Part shown: positions 27,730-37,729 of the stretch, piece by piece
Layout: the number at the start of each line of letters is the position of its first letter
Numbering within the stretch: the first letter of the stretch is position 1
NCBI GenBank assembly: GCA_004347965.1
Contig: QNVF01000001.1
Coordinates: forward strand, 1 to 43,723
Direction: 5' to 3'
Length of the DNA stretch: 43,723 bases
Source of the DNA: Candidatus Nezhaarchaeota archaeon WYZ-LMO8
Lineage (GTDB): Archaea > Thermoproteota > Methanomethylicia > Nezhaarchaeales > WYZ-LMO8
The notes under the pieces: generated by a model
What the model was told of the DNA's origin: nothing
Databases searched by the model: none
What the model saw: only the letters and a program-made list of their open reading frames with translations
Translations under genes and position numbers: made by a program

Positions 27730-28923
27730 ATGCCAAACTTTCAATTAAGTGAGGAACAACTTGAGATAAAGAGGGCTGTTAGAGAGTTTTGTGAGAAGGA
27801 GTTTAAACCTGAGCTTGCGCTAGAGCTTGATCGAAAAGAGGAGTATCCCATAGAGCTCTATAGGAAGGCAGCTCAATTAGGCTTCACAACAATACACTTC
27901 CCGCAAGAATACGGTGGACAGGGTTATGGCACTTTGGAGATGTGTCTTGTAGTGGAAGAGATGTGTAGAGCAGATCCTTCACTTGGAGTGGCGATATCGG
28001 CCGGGGTCTTCGGTAGCGATCTGATATTAGAGTATGGTACTCAAGAGCAGAAAGAGAAGTACTTGCCCAAGCTATGTAAGGGCGAGTACATATCTGCAGC
28101 AGCCTTTACTGAGCCGAATCATGGAAGCGACATAACTAAATTAGATACCGTAGCCACAAAGTATGGAAATGAATGGTGGATTAATGGAACCAAAACCTTC
28201 ATCACCAATGCGCCGATAGCAGACTTCATCATAGTTCTAGCGCAAACAGACACGAGGGTTAGGCCAACATATCGAGGTCAGACCCTCTTCGTTATCGATA
28301 AAGGTACCCCCGGACTCGAAGTAACTAAACTTAGTAACAAAATGGGGATAAGATGCTCTGTGACGGGTGAGGTTAAACTCGATAACGTCAAGGTCACAGA
28401 CTGGCATATAGTTGGTCAGCTAAATAGAGGCTTCTATCACACCATAGAGTTTCTTGATGCATCTCGTGTTGCAGTTGCTGCCCAAGCTGTAGGCATGGCT
28501 CAAGGCGCGTGGGAAATAGCTTTCAAGTATGCAAAACAGCGAGTGACCTTTGGAGTGCCCATAATACAACATCAACTCATAGGCTGCGGTCTAGCTGAGA
28601 TAGCTACGAAGATCGAGGCTGCTAGACTCCTAACTTACAAAGCTGCTTGGCTCGTAGATCAGTACCGCGAGCAAGCTAAGAAGACAGGTGAGAAAAAGAT
28701 GGATCCTACAATCCCAATGCTGACGTCAATGGCAAAACTGTATGCAAGCCGAATAGCAGTAGAGTCCACTGACTTTGCAATCCAAGTACTAGGCGGGTAC
28801 GGTTATATGGCTGACTACCGCGTAGAGAAATATCATAGAGACGCAAAGATCACTGAGATATACGAGGGTACGAGCGAAATACAAAAACTCACAATACTAC
28901 AATACCTCTTACGATTGTATTAA
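27730..28923 (+). CDS. Acyl-CoA dehydrogenase
   Basis: AAFTEPNHGSDITKLDTVA, RVTFGVPIIQHQ, QVLGGYGYMADYRVEKYHRDAKITEIYEGTSEIQ; start chosen at ATG 27730. Confidence 0.96.
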   Translation: MPNFQLSEEQLEIKRAVREFCEKEFKPELALELDRKEEYPIELYRKAAQLGFTTIHFPQEYGGQGYGTLEMCLVVEEMCRADPSLGVAISAGVFGSDLILEYGTQEQKEKYLPKLCKGEYISAAAFTEPNHGSDITKLDTVATKYGNEWWINGTKTFITNAPIADFIIVLAQTDTRVRPTYRGQTLFVIDKGTPGLEVTKLSNKMGIRCSVTGEVKLDNVKVTDWHIVGQLNRGFYHTIEFLDASRVAVAAQAVGMAQGAWEIAFKYAKQRVTFGVPIIQHQLIGCGLAEIATKIEAARLLTYKAAWLVDQYREQAKKTGEKKMDPTIPMLTSMAKLYASRIAVESTDFAIQVLGGYGYMADYRVEKYHRDAKITEIYEGTSEIQKLTILQYLLRLY

Positions 28924-28977
28924 AGCTTTTAAATTCTCTCACTTCTTATACTTGCTTAACTATTTTGGTGAATATAC

Positions 28978-29766
28978 ATGAGTAAGGCTTATGAGACATT
29001 AAAGATAGAGAGGGTAGACAATATCCTGATAATAACTCTTAACCGTCCTCATAGACTTAATGCCTTTAACGACGTTATGATGGAAGAGCTCTACGATGCC
29101 TTAGTGAATGCTGAGAGAGACCCCTCAATAAGATGCGTTATAATTACCGGGGAAGGAGATAGAGCCTTTAGTGCCGGCGCCGACATAACCGCTTTTCCTA
29201 AGGCTACACCAGTCATGGCTGAGGAGTTTTCAAGGCTTGGACAGGAGGTTTTTGGCTTCATTGAGAGGATGTCCAAGCCTGTGATAGCAGCCATAAATGG
29301 CTTCGCACTAGGTGGAGGTCTCGAGTTGGTGGCAGCATGTGACTTTAGGATTGCAGCTGAGCACGCTGAATTAGGGCAACCAGAGATAAACTTGGGTCTC
29401 ATACCCGGCTGGGGTGGTACTCAAAGACTTGTGAGACTTATAGGTATAGCTAAGGCTAAGGAGCTAGTTATGTTAGGGGGAAGAATCAGTGCTGAGGAGG
29501 CTTTAAAGATAGGCTTAGTTAACAAGGTCGTGCACTATGATAATTTAAGGGAAGAGGCGATAAAACTAGCTCAAAGATTATGCGAGCTCCCACCAATAGC
29601 ATTAAGGTACGCTAAGTTGGCAATAAACTTTGGATCTCAAGCACCACTAGAGGCTGGGCTACGCATCGAATCTGCCTTCATGGGTTTAACGTTCTCAACG
29701 GAAGATCTTAAGGAAGGCGTGGAAGCCTTTATGAGTCGAAGGAAGCCGCAGTTCAAGGGAAGATGA
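28978..29766 (+). CDS. Enoyl-CoA hydratase/isomerase family
   Basis: NRPHRLNAFNDVMMEEL, AFSAGADI, AINGFALGGGLELVAACDFRIAAEHAELGQPEINLGLIPGWGGTQRL. Confidence 0.96.
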   Translation: MSKAYETLKIERVDNILIITLNRPHRLNAFNDVMMEELYDALVNAERDPSIRCVIITGEGDRAFSAGADITAFPKATPVMAEEFSRLGQEVFGFIERMSKPVIAAINGFALGGGLELVAACDFRIAAEHAELGQPEINLGLIPGWGGTQRLVRLIGIAKAKELVMLGGRISAEEALKIGLVNKVVHYDNLREEAIKLAQRLCELPPIALRYAKLAINFGSQAPLEAGLRIESAFMGLTFSTEDLKEGVEAFMSRRKPQFKGR

Positions 29767-30959
29767 TCTTTGAGGTTGTGAAATGCGTGAAGAAGGTAGC
29801 TATCATAGGTGCTGGATGCTCAAAGTTCGGTGAAAGGAATGACGTAACGGTAGCAGAGCTGGCTTTTGAAGCTTTTAAGCCAGCAGTAGAGGATGCAGGG
29901 ATAACACCAAAAGACATAGAATTCGTAGCTGTGGGTACTGCAGGGGCTGGAGCATGGTATGAAGAGAACCTTCCTGCCGTCATAGTATCCGAGTACTGTG
30001 GCTTAAGCGGCGCGGGTCTTATGCGTTGTGAGGCTGCATGCGCAAGTGGGAGTGCAGCTTTTGCCTCAGCCTACTGGGCTGTAGCATCTGGTCAAGTGGA
30101 CGTAGCATTGGCTATAGGCGTCGAGAAGATGAGACAGATAGACACGTTAACCATGGTGGAGTTTATCGGTAGAGCCGGTTGCTACCTTTGGGAGTTCCAC
30201 AACTTCGGTTTAACATTTCCAGGCTACTATGCCATGCATGCTACAGCTCACATGGCTAAGTATGGCACAACAGAGGAGGACTTAGCATTAGTCGCCGTTA
30301 AGAACCATAAGTATGCCTCTATGAACCCAATAGCGCACCTTAGAAATAGGGTGACAGTAGAGGAAGCTCTATCATCACCAGTAATAGCGTGGCCATTGAA
30401 GCTCTATGATTGCTGCCCCATAACTGATGGGGCTGCTGCTGTTATTCTCGCTTCAGAAGAAGCAGTTAAAAAGTTTAAAGTTGAAGACCCTATTTGGGTT
30501 GCAGGCTTAGGATCAGCTTGCGGGACGGCCAATCTCAGCAAGAGGAAAGACTATGTTGGGCTAGAGTCGACTGTCATAGCCGCACAGCAAGCCTATAAGA
30601 TGGCTAGTATAACTCCTAACATTGTGGATGTTGCTTGCGTTCACGATTGCTTCACAATAGCTGAGATAATGGCCTATGAAGATCTTGGATTCTGTAAGAA
30701 GGGTGAGGGACCTAAACTGATTCGAGAAGGACAAACAGAAGTTGGTGGAAAGATTCCTGTAAATGTTGATGGGGGTTTGAAAGCGAAAGGTCATCCAATA
30801 GGTGCAACGGGTATCGCAATGCTATACGAGTTAACAAAGCAGTTAAGAGGAGAAGCTGTTGAAAGAAGCAGGCAAGTGCCCTTGAAGAACTACATTGCTC
30901 TAGCCCATAACGTTGGTGGGACGGGCCACTATTGCTATGTAACGATTTTGAAGAGGTGA
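29763..30959 (+). CDS. Thiolase (SCP-x/acetyl-CoA acetyltransferase-like)
   Basis: CEAACASGSAAFASAYWAVASGQVDVALAIGVEKM; NVDGGLKAKGHPIGATGIAMLYEL; real start may be internal GTG near VKKVAIIG. Confidence 0.94.
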   Translation: MIFEVVKCVKKVAIIGAGCSKFGERNDVTVAELAFEAFKPAVEDAGITPKDIEFVAVGTAGAGAWYEENLPAVIVSEYCGLSGAGLMRCEAACASGSAAFASAYWAVASGQVDVALAIGVEKMRQIDTLTMVEFIGRAGCYLWEFHNFGLTFPGYYAMHATAHMAKYGTTEEDLALVAVKNHKYASMNPIAHLRNRVTVEEALSSPVIAWPLKLYDCCPITDGAAAVILASEEAVKKFKVEDPIWVAGLGSACGTANLSKRKDYVGLESTVIAAQQAYKMASITPNIVDVACVHDCFTIAEIMAYEDLGFCKKGEGPKLIREGQTEVGGKIPVNVDGGLKAKGHPIGATGIAMLYELTKQLRGEAVERSRQVPLKNYIALAHNVGGTGHYCYVTILKR

Positions 30960-30964
30960 ATTAA

Positions 30965-31408
30965 ATGTCATTATCTCCAACTATGTTGCCAACGTTGAAG
31001 GCTAGAGAGGTCAAGGTTGCACCTGAGATTCCTATAAGCAAGACACTTCCTTTCTGGGAAGGTCTTAAGCAAGGAAAGGTCATGACCACGAAGTGTAGGA
31101 AGTGTGGAAAAATATACTTTCCGCCAGTAGCAGACTGTGGAGAGTGCTTATCCTCTGACATGGAGTGGCTGGAGCTTAGTGGAGAAGCTGAGATAGAGGC
31201 TTTCACGCACATTGTTGTTAGACCGCTAACATTTATGAATGAGAGACCCTACACCGTAGCCATTGGCAGGCTTAAGGAAGGCATACGGGTGGTTGCATGG
31301 CTTACTGACTTCAAGAAATCCGAAGTTAAAGTGGGAGTGAAGGCTAAGCTTAAGGCCTTTGTTACTCCCGACGGAAACATCATGTACGTTTTCACAAGAC
31401 CTGATTAA
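30965..31408 (+). CDS. DUF35/OB-fold acyl-CoA-associated zinc-ribbon protein
   Basis: KCRKCGKIYFPPVADCGECLSSDMEWLELSGEAEIEAFT. Confidence 0.93.
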   Translation: MSLSPTMLPTLKAREVKVAPEIPISKTLPFWEGLKQGKVMTTKCRKCGKIYFPPVADCGECLSSDMEWLELSGEAEIEAFTHIVVRPLTFMNERPYTVAIGRLKEGIRVVAWLTDFKKSEVKVGVKAKLKAFVTPDGNIMYVFTRPD

Positions 31409-31475
31409 CCTGTCTTTCATTACTCTCTTTTTTACATTTATAAGTTATTTTCATCCTCCTTTTTAATAGGGACCC

Positions 31476-33206
31476 ATGTCCTCAGGAGAAAGGATTGTAG
31501 AGAAGGTACATGAAGAGAGGCCATGGTATAAGGTGTATGAGAAGTTCGGCATTAGAAAACATATAGACTATCCAGAGGTATCTCTCCCTGAACTTGCAGA
31601 GAAAGCTGCTCAGAAGTGGCCTAACAGAGCATCTCTCATATTTTACGGTAGAAAAATGTCTTTTAAAGAAGTGAATGTGCTTTTAAGTAAGTTTGCAACA
31701 GCCTTAGCTGATTTAGGTGTCAAGAAAGGAGACGTCGTTGCCCTATTCCTACCGAACTGTCCTCAGTTCGTGATAGCATACTATGGAGCCATGAAGATAG
31801 GTGCTATCATTACGGCTATAAGTCCACTGTATAGAGAGCGTGAAGTCGAGTACCAGCTAAACGATTCGGGTGCTGAGACCGTAGTTACTCTCGATATCTT
31901 CTACCCTGTGGTTGAGAACATTTGGAGCAAAACGAGACTTAAACGAGTTATTGTAACGAGCATGGCAGACTACATGCCGAGAGCTTTAGCCTTCCTCGGC
32001 AGGATGCTTAAGAAGATTCCAACGTGCGAGGTTAAGCCGAAACCAAATGTATACTTCTTTAAGGAGCTAATAGCAAAGTATCCACCCAACCCACCGAAGG
32101 TTGAGATAAACCCAAGAGAAGACATAGCAGTTCTTCAATATACTGGTGGAACTACTGGGCTTCCTAAAGCTGCCATGTTAACTCACATGAACCTCGTGGC
32201 AAACGCTTACCAGTGTTATGAATGGATGAGGGCCGCGGGACTTAAAGAAGGTGAGGAAGTAGGTTTAGCCTTACTTCCTTGGTTCCACAGCTATGGCATG
32301 ACTGTCAGCTTAAACATAGGGCCTGTTGCAGGCATAGCTGGAGTAATACTACCACGTTTTGATCCAAAAGAAGTTTTAGAAACAATACAGAGATATGGTG
32401 TGACCCTGTTCCCAGGCGTACCGACCCTCTACGCTATGCTTCTAGCTCATCCTGACATAGGGAAGTATAACTTAAGGTCCGTGAAGTTCTGCATCTCTGG
32501 TGCCGCACCGCTTCCACCTGAAGTTCAAAGAAAGTTCATGGAGGTTACAGGTGGGGTCTTAGTTGAAGGCTACGGTCTCTCAGAAGCGTCTCCAGTTACT
32601 CATTCCAATCCACTCGATAGAAGCATGAAGCTCGTCAAGATAGGCTCAATAGGGATACCATTCCCAGACACTGACGCAAAGATAGTTGACCCGGAGACTG
32701 GCAAGGATCTTCCGCCAGGAGAGGTAGGTGAATTAGCAGTAAGAGGTCCTCAGGTGATGAAGGGGTACTGGAATAGACCTGAGGAGACGCGAGAAACACT
32801 CAGGGACGGGTGGCTCCTAACAGGCGACATTGCTAGAATGGATGAGGACGGCTACTTCTACATAGTGGATCGTAAGAAGGATATAATCAAATACAAGGGT
32901 CATAGCGTATATCCCAGAGAGCTTGAAGACGTGATCTATGAGCACCCAGCAGTAAAACTATGTGCAGTTGTCGGCAAGCCTGATCCACTTGCTGGTGAGA
33001 TTCCTAAAGCCTTCGTCGTCTTGAAGGAAGGAATGACCGCTACTCCGGAGGAGATCATGAAGTTTGTCAATGAAAGAGTTGCATCCTATAAGGCAATAAG
33101 AGAGATAGAGATAGTGAAAGAGCTTCCAATGACCCTTGTCGGCAAGGTTCTTCGAAGAGTTCTTCGCGAGGAAGAGTTGAAGAAAATGAAAGCCGGGACC
33201 TCATGA
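31476..33206 (+). CDS. Long-chain acyl-CoA synthetase (AMP-forming)
   Basis: LQYTGGTTGLPKAAMLTH, GYGLSEASPVTH, LLTGDIARMDEDGYFYIVDRKKDIIKYKGHSVYPRELED. Confidence 0.96.
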   Translation: MSSGERIVEKVHEERPWYKVYEKFGIRKHIDYPEVSLPELAEKAAQKWPNRASLIFYGRKMSFKEVNVLLSKFATALADLGVKKGDVVALFLPNCPQFVIAYYGAMKIGAIITAISPLYREREVEYQLNDSGAETVVTLDIFYPVVENIWSKTRLKRVIVTSMADYMPRALAFLGRMLKKIPTCEVKPKPNVYFFKELIAKYPPNPPKVEINPREDIAVLQYTGGTTGLPKAAMLTHMNLVANAYQCYEWMRAAGLKEGEEVGLALLPWFHSYGMTVSLNIGPVAGIAGVILPRFDPKEVLETIQRYGVTLFPGVPTLYAMLLAHPDIGKYNLRSVKFCISGAAPLPPEVQRKFMEVTGGVLVEGYGLSEASPVTHSNPLDRSMKLVKIGSIGIPFPDTDAKIVDPETGKDLPPGEVGELAVRGPQVMKGYWNRPEETRETLRDGWLLTGDIARMDEDGYFYIVDRKKDIIKYKGHSVYPRELEDVIYEHPAVKLCAVVGKPDPLAGEIPKAFVVLKEGMTATPEEIMKFVNERVASYKAIREIEIVKELPMTLVGKVLRRVLREEELKKMKAGTS

Positions 33207-33388
33207 TCCTCCGCTAATACTTCTCTATTTTTACGATGTGACTACTAGGCTCAAACATTTCGTGGCAAAGGATTACGCATCAATTAATGTAGAAGTCTAA
33301 GGGATGCCTACCTTTATCCTTGCTGTTATGAGCTACTCTTCTTTCGATTATTTCATTCAAGTTCTCAGGTTTTAAGAAAAGTTAACTT

Positions 33389-34402
33389 TTGGTGTTAAAC
33401 TTGTTTATCGTCAGGATTCCAATAATCTGGCCACCAAAACAGGTCAACGCATACATAGTGAAGGGAGTTAATGAGAGTTTAATAATAGATGCAGGTCCCG
33501 ACCTCTTCTTGAGCAAAGTAGTGCTTCAGAGAGACTTAGAGAGGATAAAGGTGGACTTTAAGAGGAGCGTATTTCTCATGACACACTCACATATAGATCA
33601 TTCTGGTTTAATAGAAAGATGTGCTGGGGGCTCTAAGGTCTATGTGGGCTACAAGGAAGTGGAGTCTCTCTTTAAGGATGAGAAGGAGGAGATAAAAAAT
33701 GTTGTTGCCTTTGCGGTGGAAAACGGCTTTCCAGAGCATACGGCTGCACTAATCACCAGATTCATGTTCAGGCGCCATCCGAAGAAATATTTGGAGCCAA
33801 TACCGTTAAGAGATGGAGACGTCATTGAGGTTGGCGACTATAAATTCAGGTGCATTGAAACTCCAGGTCATACACGAGGTCACATATGTCTCTACGACCA
33901 GGAGAGAAGAATGCTCGTTAGTGGGGATCACATCCTAAGCAACATAACTCCTAACATCTCTTCGTGGAGCTACGAAGAAGACTTGTTAAGCACGTATCTC
34001 TTTAGCTTAAAGAGAACTTACGAAATAAATGCCCACCTCATACTTCCCGGTCACGGAAGGCCGTTCATAGGTTTAAGAAGGAGAGTTCTTGAACTTATAG
34101 ACCATTACAGGAGCAGGCTACTCGAAATATTAAATGTGATAGGCTATCGAAGCTGCGACGCCTACTGGATAACATCTAAAATGAAGTGGAATATGAAATC
34201 TTCTTTTTGGGATCACATGTTAGGTGTACAAGAGTGGCTGGCCTTTGGGGAAACGTTAGCGTGCTTAAACTTCTTAGTAAAACTTAGAGTTATAGAAAGG
34301 AGAACTCTGAGGGGCAGGGCTTTGTACAACATAACGGATGTTGATGCAATTGAGGTATTGAATGACTATTTTTCAAGGCTCTATAAAACGCTAACTTCTT
34401 GA
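33389..34402 (+). CDS. Metallo-beta-lactamase-fold hydrolase
   Basis: MTHSHIDHSGLIE, ETPGHTRGHICLYD, LVSGDHIL, LPGHGRPF. Confidence 0.93.
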   Translation: MVLNLFIVRIPIIWPPKQVNAYIVKGVNESLIIDAGPDLFLSKVVLQRDLERIKVDFKRSVFLMTHSHIDHSGLIERCAGGSKVYVGYKEVESLFKDEKEEIKNVVAFAVENGFPEHTAALITRFMFRRHPKKYLEPIPLRDGDVIEVGDYKFRCIETPGHTRGHICLYDQERRMLVSGDHILSNITPNISSWSYEEDLLSTYLFSLKRTYEINAHLILPGHGRPFIGLRRRVLELIDHYRSRLLEILNVIGYRSCDAYWITSKMKWNMKSSFWDHMLGVQEWLAFGETLACLNFLVKLRVIERRTLRGRALYNITDVDAIEVLNDYFSRLYKTLTS

Positions 34403-34538
34403 TGAGCTAACGAATGCTCCACTTAACATCGTGAACATGCGTCAAAATGTTTAATGATACCTCCTCACTTTAATCTTGCAAACTAGACCTGTGGAAAACT
34501 TGATTGAACTTTTTGATAATTAAGCTGAGTAATGAAGG

Positions 34539-34548
34539 CTTATAAAGT
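34539..34548 (+). promoter_or_regulatory. Putative TATA box of etfBA
   Basis: CTTATAAAGT about 50 nt upstream of ATG 34600. Confidence 0.5.
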
Positions 34549-34599
34549 AGCTTTGTGCGAAACTCTATTGATTTAAAAATCTGTAGGAGTGAGTTAAAG

Positions 34600-35391
34600 A
34601 TGAACATAGTAGTATGCGTTAAACATGTTCCAAAGTGCGCTGAAGCTGAGATAAGGATAGACCCTACTGGTAGAGATATAGAGAAGCATGGCCTGGTCTA
34701 CGACATAAATGAATGGGATGACTATGCTGTTGAAGAGGCTGTACGAATAAAGGAGAAATTTGGAGGATCTGTGACCGTTGTAACCGTAGGTCCAGAAGAG
34801 GCTAACAGCACCTTACGAAAATGCCTAGCACGTGGTGCAGACAATGCTATAAGAGTCTACGATCCAAAGCTTGTTGGCTCAGATCCCTACGTCATAGCTA
34901 AGGTATTGTACAAAGTCATTAAGAACTTGCAGTTTGATCTCGTACTAACAGGCGTGATGGCAGAGGATGATGGAAGTGCCACCGTCGGTCCTATGCTCGC
35001 AGAGTTCCTCAAGATTCCGCACGCAACAATGGTCAAGAAGATTGAGCTTAAAGATCATAAAGCAGCTATTGTGCATCGAGAACTTGAAGGAGGTCTCATG
35101 GAGGTCGTGGAGGTGAAGTTGCCTGCGCTCTTCGCTATTCAGACCGGCATTAATGAACCAAGGTATGTTTCAATACTAGGTATTCGTAGAGCCATGCAGA
35201 AGGAGATAAAGGTTCTAGGCCTCAAAGACTTGAGTCTAGATGAAAGCGAAGTTGGTTACGCTGGATCTTGGACCTTGATAGACAAGCTCTTCGTACCACC
35301 TGCTGAGAAAGTATGTCAGTACCTTAAGGGCAGCCCTGAGGAGGTAGCAACACAAATTCTGGGAATATTGAAGTCTAGGGGGTTGTTCTGA
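34600..35391 (+). CDS. etfB: Electron transfer flavoprotein beta subunit (start ATG 34600)
   Basis: MNIVVCVKHVPK...INEWDDYAVEEAVRIKEKFGGSVTVVTVG. Confidence 0.95.
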   Translation: MNIVVCVKHVPKCAEAEIRIDPTGRDIEKHGLVYDINEWDDYAVEEAVRIKEKFGGSVTVVTVGPEEANSTLRKCLARGADNAIRVYDPKLVGSDPYVIAKVLYKVIKNLQFDLVLTGVMAEDDGSATVGPMLAEFLKIPHATMVKKIELKDHKAAIVHRELEGGLMEVVEVKLPALFAIQTGINEPRYVSILGIRRAMQKEIKVLGLKDLSLDESEVGYAGSWTLIDKLFVPPAEKVCQYLKGSPEEVATQILGILKSRGLF

Positions 35392-36374
35392 TGGGGGGGA
35401 TCTTCGTTCTAGCTGAGCATAGACAGCAGCAGTTGAGAGACGTCACGTTCGAGATGTTAACTAAAAGTAGAGACTTAGCCGATAAGATGAACACCACGTT
35501 AACAGCAGTAATACTGGGCAAGAACGTAAAGGAGCTAGCAAAGCCGCTAACAGAGTATGCTGATAAAGTCCTAGTTGTAGAGCACGATTTGCTTGAAAAC
35601 TTCGTCTCCGACTACTATCAAAGCGCTCTCGTTCATTTAATTGACCAGGAGAAGCCGTTGCTAACCATGATCGCGCACTCCTCAATAGGCATGGAGCTAG
35701 CTCCAAGACTCGCTGCGGCACTCAACATCCCCCTAGCAACAGATTGCATAGACCTAACATTTGAAGATGACAGGCTTGTGGTTACTCGCCAGATCTACGG
35801 TGGAAAGATCAATGCAAGGGTCATTGTTCGAAAGGCTGACAGATACATAGTGACTGCTCGTCAAGCTGCTTTTAAAGCTCAGAAGCCACCACGCCCAATA
35901 AACGGGCAGATGATCGAGGTACCATATCAACCTCCCAGCGAGGAGGTTAAGAAGCGCTTTCTAGAACTTGTAACTCCACCACCAGGTGCAGTCGACATAT
36001 CAAGTGCAGCCCTAGTCGTAGGTATAGGTAGAGGAATAAAGGACAAGAGCAACATACCCATGGTCGAAGAGCTTGCTCAAATGTTAGGTGGAGTTGTGGG
36101 CTGCTCGCGCCCAATAGTTGACAAGGGTTGGATGCCTTCTGATAGGCAGATAGGGCAATCTGGCAAGTCCATTAAACCAAAGGTGTACTTAGCTCTTGGA
36201 ATAAGTGGAGCTTTCCAACACCTCGTCGGGATGAAGGGTGCTGAGGTGGTGATAGCTGTAAATAAAGATCCGAATGCACCTATATTCGGCCACGCAGACT
36301 ACGGAGTCATCGACGATCTTTTCAAGATAGTACCAGCGTTAAAGAAGAAGATAGCTGAAGCACGTGGAAGCTAG
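35391..36374 (+). CDS. etfA: Electron transfer flavoprotein alpha subunit
   Basis: VGCSRPIVDKGWMPSDRQIGQSGKSIKPKVYLALGISGAFQHLVGMKGAEVVIAVNKDPNAPIFGHADYGVIDD. Confidence 0.96.
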   Translation: MGGIFVLAEHRQQQLRDVTFEMLTKSRDLADKMNTTLTAVILGKNVKELAKPLTEYADKVLVVEHDLLENFVSDYYQSALVHLIDQEKPLLTMIAHSSIGMELAPRLAAALNIPLATDCIDLTFEDDRLVVTRQIYGGKINARVIVRKADRYIVTARQAAFKAQKPPRPINGQMIEVPYQPPSEEVKKRFLELVTPPPGAVDISSAALVVGIGRGIKDKSNIPMVEELAQMLGGVVGCSRPIVDKGWMPSDRQIGQSGKSIKPKVYLALGISGAFQHLVGMKGAEVVIAVNKDPNAPIFGHADYGVIDDLFKIVPALKKKIAEARGS

Positions 36375-36467
36375 CCCTCAAGACTTTTCACTAACCTTTT
36401 CTCTTTTCTGTCCTAGTCAGCTAATAAGAACAGCATAAGCATTCATAAGATCGAAAAGTTATATAAA

Positions 36468-37580
36468 TCACAATACTGATGCTAGTAGCTCGGCTATGTC
36501 CATAACTTGAATTCTTTCTTCGTTTCCAGTAGTCTTAACGGCATCCTCCATAGTAAGCATGCAGAATGGGCATGCTACTACTATTACGTCTGCTCCCACC
36601 TCAACAGCCTCCTTTACACGAAGCTCGGCTAAACGTGGCCCTGGAACGTCGAACCACATTCTCCCACCGCCGCCCTCGCAGCATAGACTTCTATATCTTG
36701 AACGGTCAAATTCTAGGAGGGTAATGCCTTTTATGCTTTCGATTATTTTCCTTGGATCTTCAAAGACGTTGTTTCGCTTACCAAGATAGCAGGGATCGTG
36801 ATAAATAACTCTTTTGTCAATCCTCTTTGAGGGAGATAATTTTCCTTTATCAATTAATTTTGCGAGAAGCTGACTATGATGTAAAACTTCTAAACCACCT
36901 TCTTTAGGATATTTATTCTTAAAGACATCGAAACCATGAGGACAATTTGTCACTATTTGTCTTACGCCATAACTACTAAAGAGTTTCATGTTCTCTTCGA
37001 CGAGAAATTCAAAAAGACCCTTCTCACCTATGTGGTAGACCTCGCTTCCACAGCAATTCTCTTCTTCACCTAGGATCCCGAAGCTTAGATTTGCTGTCTC
37101 TAAGCTCTTAACAAGGCTCCTTGCAATACTTTGAACTCTCGGATCGTAAGCAGTCGTGCAACCAACGTAGTAGAGCACATCAACCCCTTGAGAGACGTGC
37201 TTAATGTTTAGATCACGAGCCCACTCAACTCGCTTTCCACGACCTCTACCCCAAGGATTTCCATTTAAGTACACGCTTTCTAAAGCATCTCTAATTGTTG
37301 GAGCAACTTCTCCCTTCTCGACCACAATGCTTCTAACGTCCACCAAGAATTCGTAGGGCTTCAACTGCTTTGGACAGCGAGTACTACAATTGCCGCAGGT
37401 AGTACAACCCCAGACCTCGTTTTGAGAGTGAATTACAAGCTTCCTTAAGACTGCAGCTTCACGCATGTACCTCCTTATGTTTAAGTTACTCTTAATGGCT
37501 ACCGGGCAGCTGCCGGTGCAAATACCGCATTGAATGCATTGCAAAAGGTTATTCTTCTGCACGACCTCTTGAACGTTCAC
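36468..37580 (-). CDS. HdrD/GlpC-like iron-sulfur protein (two ferredoxin-type clusters plus two CCG domains)
   Basis: CIQCGICTGSCP and CTTCGNCSTRCP; CCG domains ...EENCCGSEVYH...NCPHGFD and HDPCYLGKRN...SLCCEGGGGRMW...ACPFCMLTM; GTG start. Confidence 0.92.
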   Translation of the reverse strand: MNVQEVVQKNNLLQCIQCGICTGSCPVAIKSNLNIRRYMREAAVLRKLVIHSQNEVWGCTTCGNCSTRCPKQLKPYEFLVDVRSIVVEKGEVAPTIRDALESVYLNGNPWGRGRGKRVEWARDLNIKHVSQGVDVLYYVGCTTAYDPRVQSIARSLVKSLETANLSFGILGEEENCCGSEVYHIGEKGLFEFLVEENMKLFSSYGVRQIVTNCPHGFDVFKNKYPKEGGLEVLHHSQLLAKLIDKGKLSPSKRIDKRVIYHDPCYLGKRNNVFEDPRKIIESIKGITLLEFDRSRYRSLCCEGGGGRMWFDVPGPRLAELRVKEAVEVGADVIVVACPFCMLTMEDAVKTTGNEERIQVMDIAELLASVL

Positions 37581-37606
37581 ATCAACTCACCTTGTGAACA
37601 TTCAAG
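37568..37606. repeat. 13-bp near-perfect inverted repeat (CTTGAACGTTCAC-N13-GTGAACATTCAAG) over the start of the hdrD-like gene
   Basis: Read directly; one mismatch in DNA, G-U pair in the minus-strand RNA. Confidence 0.9.
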
Positions 37607-37729
37607 GAGCAAAATAGGAGGAATTGATGAATTTAAAACTTTCTCCCCTCATAACGTTAAACAAGGGTAACTAAAGCTTAAATGTTATCTCACACGGCAT
37701 TCTCTAATGTGTTCGGCTAGTGCTGGAGG

